From Desmonostoc muscorum FACHB-395 (GTDB lineage: Bacteria; Cyanobacteriota; Cyanobacteriia; Cyanobacteriales; Nostocaceae): a stretch of DNA of 64,000 bases. Of this stretch, positions 1 to 9,342 are shown piece by piece. The DNA lies in assembly GCF_014698035.1 (NCBI RefSeq), contig NZ_JACJSF010000037.1, positions 1 through 64,000 of the forward strand, read 5' to 3'. The position numbers and the translations under genes were made by a program. Under the pieces are notes generated by a model that saw only the letters and a program-made list of their open reading frames with translations, ran no database searches and was not told where the DNA came from. Each line of letters starts with the position of its first letter. Position 1 is the first letter of the stretch.

Positions 1-52
1 TTCTAAAGTCTGCTACTTGCTTCAATTGTTCAATCAGAACTGCACCCATCAT
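1..52 (-). CDS. 5' end of an unidentified gene, cut by window edge
   Basis: On the minus strand a reading frame opens at two consecutive ATG codons (52-50 and 49-47) and runs off the window start without a stop. The visible residues are MMGAVLIEQLKQVADFR. A purine-rich GAGGGGA lies about 5 bases upstream of the first ATG and could be its ribosome binding site. Too little is visible to name a family, and a chance frame is possible. Confidence 0.4.
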   Translation of the reverse strand, partial: MMGAVLIEQLKQVADFR

Positions 53-463
53 TTTTATCCCCTCAACCCTTGCTATTTTACCTGTTTTAGGGAATGAAAC
101 AGCCCTGCTTCTTAAGGGGGATTTAGGGGGATCTAGAACATTTTACTACCGAGAGGAGGACTTTTCAAACATCCTCTAATAACGTTAATTGGTATAGTTG
201 TTGAAGAATTTTTGGAAATGACTGGAATTGTGATTTTTACTTATGCACTGTTAGCTTACTTTAGCAGTTTGAGAAAAAGCATTCAAATTAAAATTTATAT
301 ATCTGAAAATTAATTTAAACAATTCGTAATTCGTAATAACGCTCTCTACAATACATTATGATCTTTAGATAGCAACACCTATTCCGACATTAACCCGCAT
401 TGTTAACTGTTGCTTGGCTCAAAATCTAGTGCATAATTAAATCGCAATTTAAAATTTGCATAA
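53..463. other. Gene-free spacer with repeat fragments
   Basis: No convincing gene. It holds a G-rich fragment of the common Nostoc-type palindrome (around 115-133, matching the gatcccccctaa type seen near 11400 and 14290), and at 160-177 a perfect copy of the 18-bp terminal repeat that bounds the element at 40599-40774. The rest, up to the flavin monooxygenase start, is AT-rich and presumably contains that gene's promoter, which I could not place. Confidence 0.6.
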
Positions 464-1573
464 ATGTTTGCAAAACAGAAACTGGAATTTAATTGGTGCG
501 CTCCGGTATCTGGGGATGGATTCTATTTAGGTTTGCCCATTTGGGAACGTCCTCCCAGTCTTGAGTATACAGTTGAGATTTTTAAAACAGCAGAACGATT
601 TGGGTTCCGGCAGGTTCTAATTGGTATGGGTTTCAACCACCACATTATGGAGGCTTGGACTTTAGCAACGGCAGTTTTAGCACTTACCATTAGTGCTGGA
701 GCGATGGTAGCTGTGCGTCCAGGGTTTTATTCGGCTCCAGTATTGGCAAAGATGGCTGTTACCTTAGATCATATCAGTAAAGGTCGCCTTTCTCTTAACA
801 TTGTCACAGGTGGACGACCAATAGAACAGGCAATGTATGGTGATTATTTAGATCATGATAGCCGCTATCGTCGCACTCGTGAATTTATGCAAATTTGTCG
901 GCAGTTATGGTCAACAACTAATCCCTTTGACTATGAAGGAGAATTTTATCAGCTCCATCAAACTCGGTTAGAAACATTACCTCTGCAACCGTCTGGGCCG
1001 TTATTTTATTTCGGTGGTGCAAGCGAGATGGCTCAACAAGTGGGTGCAGAATTTGCAGATGTTTATCTAATGTGGGGAGAAGCACGGCAACAACTAGCTG
1101 ACCGAATCAACCAGATGCAGCAATTAGTTAGCAATTGCGGACGAAAAAAAGCGGTACGTTATGGATTAAGGATTAATATTATTGCTCGAACAACTGAAAT
1201 TGAAGCTAGAGAAACAGCAAAAGAAATGCTGGCAAAAGTTTCTCCACAATTATTAGCTAAAGCACGAATTACTGAATTTCCCAATACCAAGCGGGAAAGT
1301 GTCGGTCAAAGTCGACAATGGGAATTACGGGGGAATGCTGATGAAGATTGGTATGTTGAACCACTGCTTTGGGCTGGTATTTCTGTGGTGCGAAGTGGTG
1401 CGGGAATGGCTATTGTTGGTAGTTATCAGCAAGTGGCAGAGCGTCTTTTACAATACATAGACTTGGGAATCACAGTTTTTATTTTGTCTGGTTATCCCCA
1501 TTTAGAAGAGTGCGAAAATGTGGGACGAAATGTTTTACCATTAGTTAGAGAAAGCTATCTTCAGAGAAAGTAG
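464..1573 (+). CDS. LLM-class flavin-dependent monooxygenase (SsuD-like)
   Basis: The 369-residue protein matches the bacterial luciferase-like monooxygenase fold, closest to the alkanesulfonate monooxygenase (SsuD) group. These use FMNH2 and O2 to oxidise substrates such as alkanesulfonates, releasing sulfite. Visible signatures are an N-terminal FNWCAPVSGDGFYLG strand and GRLSLNIVTGG near residue 115 followed by EQAMYGDYLDHDSRYRRTRE, a typical SsuD arrangement. Length fits SsuD (about 360-380). No flavin reductase or ABC sulfonate transporter is next to it, so the substrate is inferred. Its 3' end overlaps the convergent amidase gene by 29 bases. The arylsulfatase nearby supports a role in sulfur scavenging. 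The start is the first ATG; no strong Shine-Dalgarno is seen. Confidence 0.85.
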   Translation: MFAKQKLEFNWCAPVSGDGFYLGLPIWERPPSLEYTVEIFKTAERFGFRQVLIGMGFNHHIMEAWTLATAVLALTISAGAMVAVRPGFYSAPVLAKMAVTLDHISKGRLSLNIVTGGRPIEQAMYGDYLDHDSRYRRTREFMQICRQLWSTTNPFDYEGEFYQLHQTRLETLPLQPSGPLFYFGGASEMAQQVGAEFADVYLMWGEARQQLADRINQMQQLVSNCGRKKAVRYGLRINIIARTTEIEARETAKEMLAKVSPQLLAKARITEFPNTKRESVGQSRQWELRGNADEDWYVEPLLWAGISVVRSGAGMAIVGSYQQVAERLLQYIDLGITVFILSGYPHLEECENVGRNVLPLVRESYLQRK

Positions 1574-2933
1574 TAGCAACTTGGAAAGCAAAGGCAACTC
1601 TTAAAATCAAAGCTTCGGTATAGAAATTACCAACAAGTTGTAATCCTATAGGTAAACCCTGACTACTTCGTCCACAAGGCAGTGATATTGCAGGTAAACC
1701 CAGAAAACTGAAAGGTATCATAAATCGCTGATTGAATCGATAGATTTTAGCATCTGCGTCAATAATAGGTGCAACCATTGGTGTTGTGGGTGTTAGCAAA
1801 ATATCCACTTCCTGAAACAGTTTTTGCCGTTGCAGAAAACATTCTTCCTGTTTCTGCTTTGCTTTTTTGTAACTGTGATAAGAAATTTTTACTCCTTTGG
1901 ATAAGTCACTTTGTACTTTAGCTCCAAATTTATTGGGGTTTGTAGCGTATTCTGCTTGCAAAACTTGATGGAATTCATAAAGAGCAATAGTAGAGTAAAT
2001 TGCTTCGTCAAATTCCTCTACTAAAAATGAAGAATTTATAGTGACAATTTCCGCTCCTAATTGTTTCAAGATGGATATAGCGTTATAAATTGCCTTGGCA
2101 ACTTCTTCTTCAATTCCACGGAATGTATAGTTACTAATTATGCCCAACTTTAACCCGTTGATATTAGTTGGTAGAGGATATAGTTGTTTGAAATTTGTAG
2201 AGATCGGGAAGAGTACAGCATCAAGTAAAATGGCAATATCTTCTACACAATTTGTCAAAAAACCAACTGTATCAAAACTACGAGCGCGGGGAAAAATACC
2301 TTCATTGCTAAGTAATCCGTAAGTTGGGCGTAGTCCTACCACTCCTGACCAACTGGCGGGAACTCGAATTGAACCACCAGTATCAGTACCAATTCCAGCT
2401 AAACAAAGGCGTGCAGCAATAGCGGTTGCACTTCCGCTAGAAGAACCTCCTGATGAGTGGTTGTGGTTCCAGAAGTTGCAAGTATTTCCATAAAAAAGAT
2501 TGTTTCCAGAAAGGTCAGCCGCAAATTCGCTTAAATTTGTCTTACCTAAAATTACCGCACCTGCTGCCTTTAGCTTTTGGACAATTACACTATCAGATAA
2601 TGGTATGCGATCGCGCAAGCCCTGACTTGTCAGTTCGCAAAAAAGTTGTGAGCCAACTGTAGTTTTTACTCCTGCTGTATCAATATTGTCTTTGATAACA
2701 ACAGGAATCCCGTGTATTAATCCGCGCTCTTGACCGTTGCTTCGCTCAAAATCTAGTTTAGTAGCAGTTCCTAGGGCTTGTTTATCCAGAACGGTAATAA
2801 AGGCACTGAGTGTATGATTTAACTTTTGGATACCTTCGAGATAATGCTTGACTAACGTTTTTGAAGTTAGCAAGCCACTTTGCATTTGCTGACTTGCCTG
2901 TGCGATCGTTTTAGGGATAGAATCTGCTTCCAT
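1545..2933 (-). CDS. Amidase-signature family hydrolase
   Basis: A 462-residue amidase-signature enzyme that hydrolyses carboxamides through a Ser-cisSer-Lys triad. The lysine is in PVVIKDNIDTAG (K81), the cis-serine in the SGGSSSGSA stretch (161-169), and the nucleophilic serine in GTDTGGSIRVPA (S188). The family includes GatA of the Glu-tRNA(Gln) amidotransferase, but there is no gatB or gatC alongside and the C-terminal region (PTTPMVAP, then GLPAISLPCG and GLPIGLQLVG) is common to free-standing amidases. I therefore call it a general amidase, substrate unknown. It converges on and overlaps the monooxygenase gene by 29 bases. Confidence 0.85.
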   Translation of the reverse strand: MEADSIPKTIAQASQQMQSGLLTSKTLVKHYLEGIQKLNHTLSAFITVLDKQALGTATKLDFERSNGQERGLIHGIPVVIKDNIDTAGVKTTVGSQLFCELTSQGLRDRIPLSDSVIVQKLKAAGAVILGKTNLSEFAADLSGNNLFYGNTCNFWNHNHSSGGSSSGSATAIAARLCLAGIGTDTGGSIRVPASWSGVVGLRPTYGLLSNEGIFPRARSFDTVGFLTNCVEDIAILLDAVLFPISTNFKQLYPLPTNINGLKLGIISNYTFRGIEEEVAKAIYNAISILKQLGAEIVTINSSFLVEEFDEAIYSTIALYEFHQVLQAEYATNPNKFGAKVQSDLSKGVKISYHSYKKAKQKQEECFLQRQKLFQEVDILLTPTTPMVAPIIDADAKIYRFNQRFMIPFSFLGLPAISLPCGRSSQGLPIGLQLVGNFYTEALILRVAFAFQVATTFSEDSFL

Positions 2934-3035
2934 GTTGGAAAAAGCGATGAGAGTGGAATGGCACTAAGAAAAGCTTAAACACTTGTGTTTTAAGCAGTTT
3001 GTATATGTTGTGCCTCAAGGAGACAAATAGTACAT

Positions 3036-5390
3036 CTACTGTCGTGCCATAATGGTACGCATCTCGGCTTCTGTGTCTTGAGTCAAATCTCCACTAACAT
3101 CTACGATCGCACGATAAATCTTGCCCGTAAACTTGAAGGGTGGTTCATAATCAGGTGTTACAGGCGCACCAGGGGCTATCCCACAGGTCACGCCACTGGT
3201 CAGACCTAGTGCTAAGGGAGTAGTTACAGGGACATCAGCTTGTCCGACTAATTTCCCATCGATATAAAGTTGGGCGTGACCCGGCGATCCTTTCCCCTTC
3301 GCTAAATCTGGCTGACCCGTCACTTCAAACTCAAAGCGCAACTGATGGCGACCCTCCGGGACTGACTCTACAGACTCTACATGATAGAGCGATCGCGCTA
3401 CATAGTTATGAACCCAGTGCAGTTTGCCATCTTTGACATAGAAAGAGTAGCCACTATCATTACCCCCGTGAGCAAGTAATACTCCTTCTGCGCCACCGGT
3501 GGGAATTTCGACATCAACGGTAATACTATGGGGACGATTTAGCACTCTGACAGCACTATTGGCTGGAATCGCCTGAGTATCGGGATAGTAAATATAGCGG
3601 GTACGATTGACAGCAATCTGAGGACGTTCTTCTGCCAATCGTTGCGTGCCACGTCCATCCACGGGCAACACATTATATTTACCCGCCTCTACATACCAAG
3701 TAGCAATCATCTCAATTAACTTAGGGCGGTTGTCAGCAGCAATGTCGTGATTTTCCGCAAAATCCTTAGCGACATGATACAGTTCCCAATGATGGGTATC
3801 CAAGTCTGTAAGGGTTTGGGCTGAGATTGACGCACCAAAAAACTGCCCTGCTTCTGTAAATGATGGCCCAGGCCAAGGACAAACCGCCCGCCAGCCATCA
3901 TAGTAAAGAGAGCGATGTCCCATCATCTCGAAATACTGGGTAAGATGCTTAGTGGGTGCGTCAGTATGATTAAAAGTATGGGCGAAGCTTACACCTTCAA
4001 GGGGGGATTGAGTAACACCCTTGATAGTTTTGGGTGGTTCAATTTCTAGTAGGTCAAGCACCGTCGGCACAAGGTCAATGGCATGGGCATACTGAGTACG
4101 GATTTCGCCTTTTGCCTCAATGCCTTTAGTCCAATGGACGATCAAAGGATCGCTGATTCCACCCCGATAAGTTTCCCGTTTCCAACGACGAAAAGGCGTA
4201 TTACCTGCCCAAGTCCAGCCCCACGCATAATGGTTGAAGGTTTCTGGACTGCCTAGCTTGTCGAGTGCCTTGAGATTTTCCTCTAGGGATTCTGGCACAT
4301 TGTTAAAAAAGAGGTTCTCATTAACCGAACCAGTGGGCCCACCTTCCGAACTTGCCCCATTGTCCGAGATGACCATAATTACAGTATTGTCGAACTCCCC
4401 GATAGATTTGAGGAAGTCAAGTAAGCGACCAATGTGGTAGTCAGTATGGGTTAAAAAGCCAGCAAAGACTTCCATCATACGGGCATAAAGCCGTTTTTCT
4501 GCTGCTGAGAGAGTATCCCAGTGAGAGACATCGGGATCGTGGCGGGAGAGTTCGGCATCGGCGGGGACGATACCCATTTCCTGCTGACGGGCAAAAACCT
4601 TTTCCCTGTAAGCTTCCCAACCATCATCAAACTGTCCGGCGTAGGCATCAGCCCATTCTTTTGGCACATGATGAGGGGCGTGCATCGCCCCAGGACAGAA
4701 ATACATGAAGAAGGGCTTATCGGGGGCAACCTGCTTGGCATCAGCGATGAAGCTAATTGCTTTATCTGCTAAGTCTTCGGTTAAATGGTAGCCTTCTGCG
4801 GGGGTCTTTTCTGGCTTGACGGTGTGGTTATCATAAACCAATTCGGGATAATACTGGTGGGTTTCTCCTCCCAGAAAGCCATAAAAACGTTCAAAACCGC
4901 GACCGAGAGGCCAGCGATCGTAGGGGCCGGCGGCAGAAAGCTGGTCTGAGGGTGTTAAATGCCATTTCCCGATCGCATAGGTGTTATAACCCTTCTGTAG
5001 TAATATCTCCGAGAGAAACCCATTTTCAAAGGGAATATTCCCATTACCACCGGGATAACCGGTAGAACCTTCTGTAATGCAGGACATGGCGTTGGAATGG
5101 TGATTTCGCCCAGTCAGCAGACAAGAACGGGTGGGTGAACACAACGCTGTCGTGTGTAAATTGTTGTAGCGCAAACCATTGGCGGCTAATGCGTCTAGGT
5201 TGGGTGTTTTGATCGGACTTCCGTAACTCCCAAATTGCCCAAAGCCCGTATCATCGAAGACAATAAATAGCACGTTTGGTGTGCCTTCTTTGGCTCGCAA
5301 AGGTTCTGGCCAAGCAGGACTGGATTTATCAACTGTCCGTCCTATCACACCAGGGAAAGTATTTCCGGGTTTGTATTCACGTAGAGACAT
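3036..5390 (-). CDS. Arylsulfatase (type I, formylglycine-dependent)
   Basis: A 784-residue sulfatase that would hydrolyse sulfate esters to release sulfate. The active-site motif CSPTR starts at C84 (CSPTRSCLLTGRN), which is converted to formylglycine by a maturase in this family. The metal-binding Asp pair is in VLFIVFDDTG (D46, D47), and GKWHLTP and VISDNGASSEGG are further calcium/active-site motifs. Residues beyond about 590 form a probable beta-sandwich, which explains the above-average length. No signal peptide is evident, so it may act in the cytoplasm. AAGGAG lies about 10 bases before the ATG. The transporter gene lies only 37 bases upstream on the same strand, so the two are probably an operon. 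Confidence 0.92.
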   Translation of the reverse strand: MSLREYKPGNTFPGVIGRTVDKSSPAWPEPLRAKEGTPNVLFIVFDDTGFGQFGSYGSPIKTPNLDALAANGLRYNNLHTTALCSPTRSCLLTGRNHHSNAMSCITEGSTGYPGGNGNIPFENGFLSEILLQKGYNTYAIGKWHLTPSDQLSAAGPYDRWPLGRGFERFYGFLGGETHQYYPELVYDNHTVKPEKTPAEGYHLTEDLADKAISFIADAKQVAPDKPFFMYFCPGAMHAPHHVPKEWADAYAGQFDDGWEAYREKVFARQQEMGIVPADAELSRHDPDVSHWDTLSAAEKRLYARMMEVFAGFLTHTDYHIGRLLDFLKSIGEFDNTVIMVISDNGASSEGGPTGSVNENLFFNNVPESLEENLKALDKLGSPETFNHYAWGWTWAGNTPFRRWKRETYRGGISDPLIVHWTKGIEAKGEIRTQYAHAIDLVPTVLDLLEIEPPKTIKGVTQSPLEGVSFAHTFNHTDAPTKHLTQYFEMMGHRSLYYDGWRAVCPWPGPSFTEAGQFFGASISAQTLTDLDTHHWELYHVAKDFAENHDIAADNRPKLIEMIATWYVEAGKYNVLPVDGRGTQRLAEERPQIAVNRTRYIYYPDTQAIPANSAVRVLNRPHSITVDVEIPTGGAEGVLLAHGGNDSGYSFYVKDGKLHWVHNYVARSLYHVESVESVPEGRHQLRFEFEVTGQPDLAKGKGSPGHAQLYIDGKLVGQADVPVTTPLALGLTSGVTCGIAPGAPVTPDYEPPFKFTGKIYRAIVDVSGDLTQDTEAEMRTIMARQ

Positions 5391-5427
5391 AAACCTAAAC
5401 TCCTTATCTAGGTTGACGGGTGGCTGA

Positions 5428-6297
5428 CTATAACGAGTTAATTTCCCGACTCAATCCGGCTAATCTACGCTTATTCCAGATTGAGTAAGGAACACCTACA
5501 AAAGCTCCTAAAATTACATAAGCTACCAGCGTCGGAATCACCTGCTGCTGTATATGATTCAAAATAGCGATAAATAAAGCTAAACCAAAATTGCGAGCAA
5601 TACAGAAAATCGCTAAGATAGACCGCATATCATCATCAAGTCTGCCTAAAACGTGTCCAATTCCTAGAGAGGCAATCACCATAATCGCGATCGCTACAAG
5701 TGGTAATTGCCAAACTCTGGAAAACAGTGGCAGCCCTAAGATGCACACTAAAATAACTAGTATTGAAAAGACACCATTAGCAATAAAAATCAAAGGTTTG
5801 GCAATCTTTTCGGCAAATGTAGGAGCGAACTTTTGAATCAAAAGACCGAGACTGACAGGCAATATCTGTACCGTAATGACTTGTCGGGCAACTTCTAAAA
5901 TCGCCACCTTTTGTGAAATACTCTCAAATAAGGCGGCGAAAATCGCCAAGGTGAGAGGAGTAACAAAAACCGCAAGTATTGCCAGGGTTAGCTGAAGACT
6001 CGCTGCGTAGGATAAGCTGCCTCCAGCCCTTTGCGTTCGCTTTGTGCTTAGAGGCGCACCTGGTGAAGCTGCCAATAAAGCCAACCCTATCATCACTTCC
6101 GGTGGTAATTTAAACAGTTTCAGCAAGAAAATAACCACTAGAGGAACTAGCACAATAACGGCTAGAAGCGCACGGAATACTAAGGCAGGTTTTCGCCAGA
6201 AGGAGAGCATTTTTTCAAAAGAAAGGTTGCTCCCGATGGCTAACATCAGAGAAAAAATAGTGATTTTAACGAGAATCAATAGTAAAGGATGATCCAT
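5428..6297 (-). CDS. BASS-family (bile acid:sodium symporter-like) transporter
   Basis: A membrane protein of about 289 residues with 8-10 hydrophobic segments, resembling the BASS superfamily of Na+-dependent organic anion transporters. The SPGAPL segment near residue 80 followed by a long GGSLSYAASLQLTL helix, and the CIARNFGLALFIA segment near the end, fit the core-domain crossover helices of that fold. A frame start at TTG (6330) exists, but ATG at 6297 (MDHPLLLILVK) begins directly at the first membrane helix and is preferred. It is the first gene of a probable operon with the arylsulfatase 37 bases downstream, which suggests import of an organic anion such as a sulfate ester. The substrate is inference. 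Confidence 0.75.
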   Translation of the reverse strand: MDHPLLLILVKITIFSLMLAIGSNLSFEKMLSFWRKPALVFRALLAVIVLVPLVVIFLLKLFKLPPEVMIGLALLAASPGAPLSTKRTQRAGGSLSYAASLQLTLAILAVFVTPLTLAIFAALFESISQKVAILEVARQVITVQILPVSLGLLIQKFAPTFAEKIAKPLIFIANGVFSILVILVCILGLPLFSRVWQLPLVAIAIMVIASLGIGHVLGRLDDDMRSILAIFCIARNFGLALFIAILNHIQQQVIPTLVAYVILGAFVGVPYSIWNKRRLAGLSREINSL

Positions 6298-6449
6298 GCC
6301 TTTAAAATGGCTAATACTGGGTGTGGCCAAAAATAGTTAGCAGATAAGCGATCGCTTCCAAAGTCACAAGTTATGTAATTGGAATTGTCATTTAAAATTT
6401 GGCAAAATAAGCTAATCGGCATTTAAAGTGTAATAGAGTCACTGTTTGC

Positions 6450-6697
6450 CTTGTTTCTTTACTCTTAATGACTAACTCGCCCTGATTCAATAGCTTATCT
6501 AGTAAAGATTTCAACTCATCTACTGATTGGAATAAACGACAAGCAATTCATTCTTTACAGAAATACCAGAGTAATTTAATGATGTTGTAAGCCGGATTAT
6601 ATGCGGGGAAAAATTTTAGTAGAAAGTTATTGAGTTCTTGGGTAACTAATCTAGCAATATCTTTACGTTGATGAAAACTAGCATTAGAGACTTGCAG
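6450..6697 (-). pseudogene. IS630-family transposase C-terminal remnant
   Basis: Reading the minus strand from about 6697 gives SNASFHQRKDIARLVT, then LKFFPAYNPAYNIIKLLWYF, then an in-frame TGA, then IACRLFQSVDELKSLLDKLL and GELVIK. This follows the end of IS630-family transposases: the DNASFH motif with the second catalytic Asp changed to Ser, the LPPYSPELNPIEKLW motif in degraded form, and the tail that follows. There is no start, no upstream catalytic domain and at least one stop where a Trp would be expected. It is a dead fragment; terminal inverted repeats were not identified. Confidence 0.7.
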
Positions 6698-6927
6698 AGA
6701 AATAAGATACTAGCTAATGTAAAGGTTTGCCACTCAAAGTGGGTGTAAATGGTGGCTAGGCGGTTAAATTATCTGGCTGATGATTATCCCACTGCTGACA
6801 ACCAATCACAGAAGCCGGATTTGCACACCGGCGCGAAGTTAACAACCACGCATAATGAGTGTATTTGTTTGAGATGATGAAAATTTTACAAATTGTTTTT
6901 GGTTTAAGTGAAGCGGAGAATTCCAAG

Positions 6928-6951
6928 CCTCTCTCTTAAAAAAAAGAGAGG
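6928..6951. repeat. Short palindromic repeat (CCTCTCT hairpin)
   Basis: A hairpin with a 7-bp perfect stem (cctctct / agagagg) around an A-rich loop. The same type of palindrome, with a GC-richer loop, occurs inside the coding region at 11275-11297. Confidence 0.5.
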
Positions 6952-6997
6952 TTTGTGAAATGCCCTAAAATTACTGATTATGCGTTGAAAATTTACC

Positions 6998-8791
6998 ATG
7001 CTATTTGATGCGTTTAAAAATCGTAAATCTCCTAAAATCGAATTCATTCAGACTGACCCAACCTGGCGCGTAGCTTGGGGAACAGTTGATGAAAGTTATG
7101 AAAATATAGCTTGGCGAGATGAAAAATTTTCTGTAGTTTTACCACGTACAGCTTCTGGATTTCTGACGGAGAAATTAGCAATCAGTTCTGGAGGACGATT
7201 TGTTGTTGTTGGTGATGTTTGGTTAACGAACCAAGTGCAGTTACTGCAAAAGTTAGGGATTGAACCGGATAGCTTTCAAGGAAGTTATCTGCAACTAGTT
7301 GCCAATCTTTGGGAACGATGGGGTTTTGAATGTCTTCGCCAACTTGTGGGGATGTTTGCGATCGTGGTTTGGGATAGAGAAAAACAGGTGTTGAGGTTGG
7401 TTCGCGATCGCATCGGGGTTCGGACTCTCTACTACACTACCACTGGTTCAGTTCGTTGGATTGCGCCTCAACTGAGAACTTTATCACCTCACCGTTCATC
7501 CGATTTAGATTTGGTAGCGTTGCGAGATTATCTATGTTGTGCCTTTGTCCCAGGAGAAAGAACGCTTTGGGAACAGGTGCGAGAACTACGACCTGGAACC
7601 GTTTTAGAATTTCCCGACCACAAAGTTGAAACTTACTGGCAGCTTCAAGAACAGATTGTAGCAGTAGATCAACCCTTAGCATGGCATGGCGATCGCTTGC
7701 GAGAACTCTTAGACCAAGTTGTTCAAGAATATTTACCACCAGCCAATGAACCCGTTGGCGTTTTTCTTTCTGGTGGTTTGGACTCTAGCGCTATCACTGC
7801 TTTAGCAGCAAAATTCCATAAAGCACCAGTTCACACCTTCTCGATTCATTTTGGTTCAGAATGTCCCAATGAGTTAGAATTTTCCAGTCTCGTTGCATCC
7901 CATTGCCAGACGCAGCACCACATTTTAGAAATTACTTTTAAGGATATGTGGGAACGTCTGCCAGAAACAATGGCGTATTTAGATGACCCCATTGGCGACC
8001 CACTGACTGTTCCCAACCTATTGCTGGGACGACTGGCGAGAGAAAGCGTAGAAGTAGTTTTAAATGGCGAAGGTGGCGACCCCTGTTTTGGTGGGCCAAA
8101 AAATCAGCCAATGCTTATCAATAGTTTATATGGCTCTGTCACCAATCAGAATGCTTTGCAAGCTTATTTAATTTCCTTTCAAAAGTGCGCTGTTGACTTA
8201 CCCCAACTTTTAAAACCAGAGGTTTTGACAGCAGTACAAACAGCACCTTGGGTTTTTGAAGAAGATTTATATTCCCAAGCCAGCTATCTGAATCGTTTGA
8301 TGGCAATGAACATCAAGTTTAAAGGCGCTGACCAAATTCTGACAAAAGTCAGTAACTTGACTCAAGCAGCTCTTTTGCATGGTCGTTCTCCCCTATTTGA
8401 CCAACGAGTAGTAGACTTAAGCATGGAAATTCCTCCAGAGTATAAACTTTCTGGAGTGGAAGAAAAAGCAGTCTTAAAGCAAGCGATTACCTACGGTACG
8501 TCTCCGACGAACGCAGATATCTTACCAGAGGCAATTATTCATCGTCCCAAAAGCGGCATGATGGTGCCTGTGCAGTTAGGATTTCGGAAATATTGGCAGC
8601 AAGAAGCCAAAGATTTATTACTAAATCGAAATGCAGCCATAACTCCTTACTTGAACCAGTTACCTATTCGCAATTGGTTAAACTATCAAGGAGATACTTG
8701 GAGTCGTTATGGAGTAAAGCTTTGGTTGCTTGTGAGTTTAGAAATTTGGTTACAGGTGAATCAAAAGTGCAGCAGTGAAAGCAAGAAATGA
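6998..8791 (+). CDS. Asparagine-synthetase-like amide ligase lacking the glutaminase Cys
   Basis: A 597-residue AsnB-fold protein. The C-terminal synthetase half is intact: the ATP-pyrophosphatase loop SGGLDSS at 258-264 and NGEGGD at 356-361, so adenylation of a carboxylate is likely. The N-terminal glutaminase-like half keeps FAIVVWDREKQVLRLVRDRIGVRTLYY (written here only as a landmark near 120-146), but the protein begins MLFDAF, without the Met-Cys-Gly of true glutamine amidotransferases. It therefore cannot hydrolyse glutamine in the usual way and probably uses another amine, as in beta-lactam synthetase or lasso-peptide cyclase. It is the first of two such genes in this locus (the other at 11186). 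No lasso precursor, leader protease or transporter is nearby. Natural product or peptide modification is inference. Confidence 0.85.
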   Translation: MLFDAFKNRKSPKIEFIQTDPTWRVAWGTVDESYENIAWRDEKFSVVLPRTASGFLTEKLAISSGGRFVVVGDVWLTNQVQLLQKLGIEPDSFQGSYLQLVANLWERWGFECLRQLVGMFAIVVWDREKQVLRLVRDRIGVRTLYYTTTGSVRWIAPQLRTLSPHRSSDLDLVALRDYLCCAFVPGERTLWEQVRELRPGTVLEFPDHKVETYWQLQEQIVAVDQPLAWHGDRLRELLDQVVQEYLPPANEPVGVFLSGGLDSSAITALAAKFHKAPVHTFSIHFGSECPNELEFSSLVASHCQTQHHILEITFKDMWERLPETMAYLDDPIGDPLTVPNLLLGRLARESVEVVLNGEGGDPCFGGPKNQPMLINSLYGSVTNQNALQAYLISFQKCAVDLPQLLKPEVLTAVQTAPWVFEEDLYSQASYLNRLMAMNIKFKGADQILTKVSNLTQAALLHGRSPLFDQRVVDLSMEIPPEYKLSGVEEKAVLKQAITYGTSPTNADILPEAIIHRPKSGMMVPVQLGFRKYWQQEAKDLLLNRNAAITPYLNQLPIRNWLNYQGDTWSRYGVKLWLLVSLEIWLQVNQKCSSESKK

Positions 8792-9038
8792 ATACGCGAC
8801 GACTAGAACCAACTTTGGGGAGTAAATAAGTTTGTAGTAAGGATTTTAACCTTTGTCTTAATAAACACTAAAATACTTACTGCGTACCAACATATTTCTG
8901 CCGTACTGTAGTAGTCAATAAAATATTTTTTTTACTACAATATGAACTTCTTCTGGAATTGGAATTTTCTACTGTGTATTTACACGTAGATAGCAATCAA
9001 ATCTAGAACTCTGATAAAAAATTACAGACAGCAAATTA

Positions 9039-9287
9039 ATGACACAACCTAACTCGCAAGATAAAAATAACTTTCTTTACCCTCGTAGTCGATATTATGG
9101 TAAATTCCAGCCAGAGACTTTAGCATTTAATGCCAACCTCCAAGAATTTGCCCAAAGAATTACTTACATTTCCTGTCTAGAAACAGGTGGAAAACTATCT
9201 CCAGAAGAAGCTTACGAGCAAATTAGGGCGCTTTGGAAAGAGTTGAAACATAGCAAAAAGGAACTGTCTATTGGCGTAAATAAATGA
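9039..9287 (+). CDS. Small conserved cyanobacterial protein (possibly DUF7219)
   Basis: An 82-residue protein, hydrophilic and without a membrane segment. The central FLYPRSRYYGKFQPE stretch and the helical tail with GGKLSPEEAYEQIRALWKEL look like a small family I recall from heterocyst-forming cyanobacteria, possibly DUF7219. I know no assigned function. The gene stands alone, 247 bases after the first AsnB-like gene and converging on the VOC gene, with a perfect hairpin between the two stops. Position suggests but does not prove a link to the neighbouring enzymes. Confidence 0.7.
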   Translation: MTQPNSQDKNNFLYPRSRYYGKFQPETLAFNANLQEFAQRITYISCLETGGKLSPEEAYEQIRALWKELKHSKKELSIGVNK

Positions 9288-9299
9288 AAGCTAGTTTTT

Positions 9300-9340
9300 G
9301 GGCATAGGGCATGGGCAATAACTAGCAATGCCCTATGCCC
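9300..9340. terminator. Bidirectional hairpin terminator
   Basis: A perfect 13-bp stem (gggcatagggcat at 9300-9312, atgccctatgccc at 9328-9340) lies between two converging genes whose stops are at 9287 (plus) and 9343 (minus). On the minus strand the preceding TTTTTG-side is A-rich, so termination in both directions is plausible. It could also be a mobile palindrome. Confidence 0.6.
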
Positions 9341-9342
9341 CG

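Larger units (their letters stand above)
6298..6997. other. Gene-free spacer with transposase relics and a hairpin repeat
   Basis: There is no intact gene. It contains the IS630-type remnant described separately (6450-6697, minus strand) and, on the plus strand around 6750-6820, a short reading with LNYLADDYPTADN that vaguely recalls the segment before the second catalytic Asp of IS630-type transposases. A hairpin at 6928-6951 (CCTCTCT with AGAGAGG) is related to a repeat inside the gene at 11186. The last 40 bases lead into the asparagine-synthetase-like gene without a clear Shine-Dalgarno. Confidence 0.5.
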
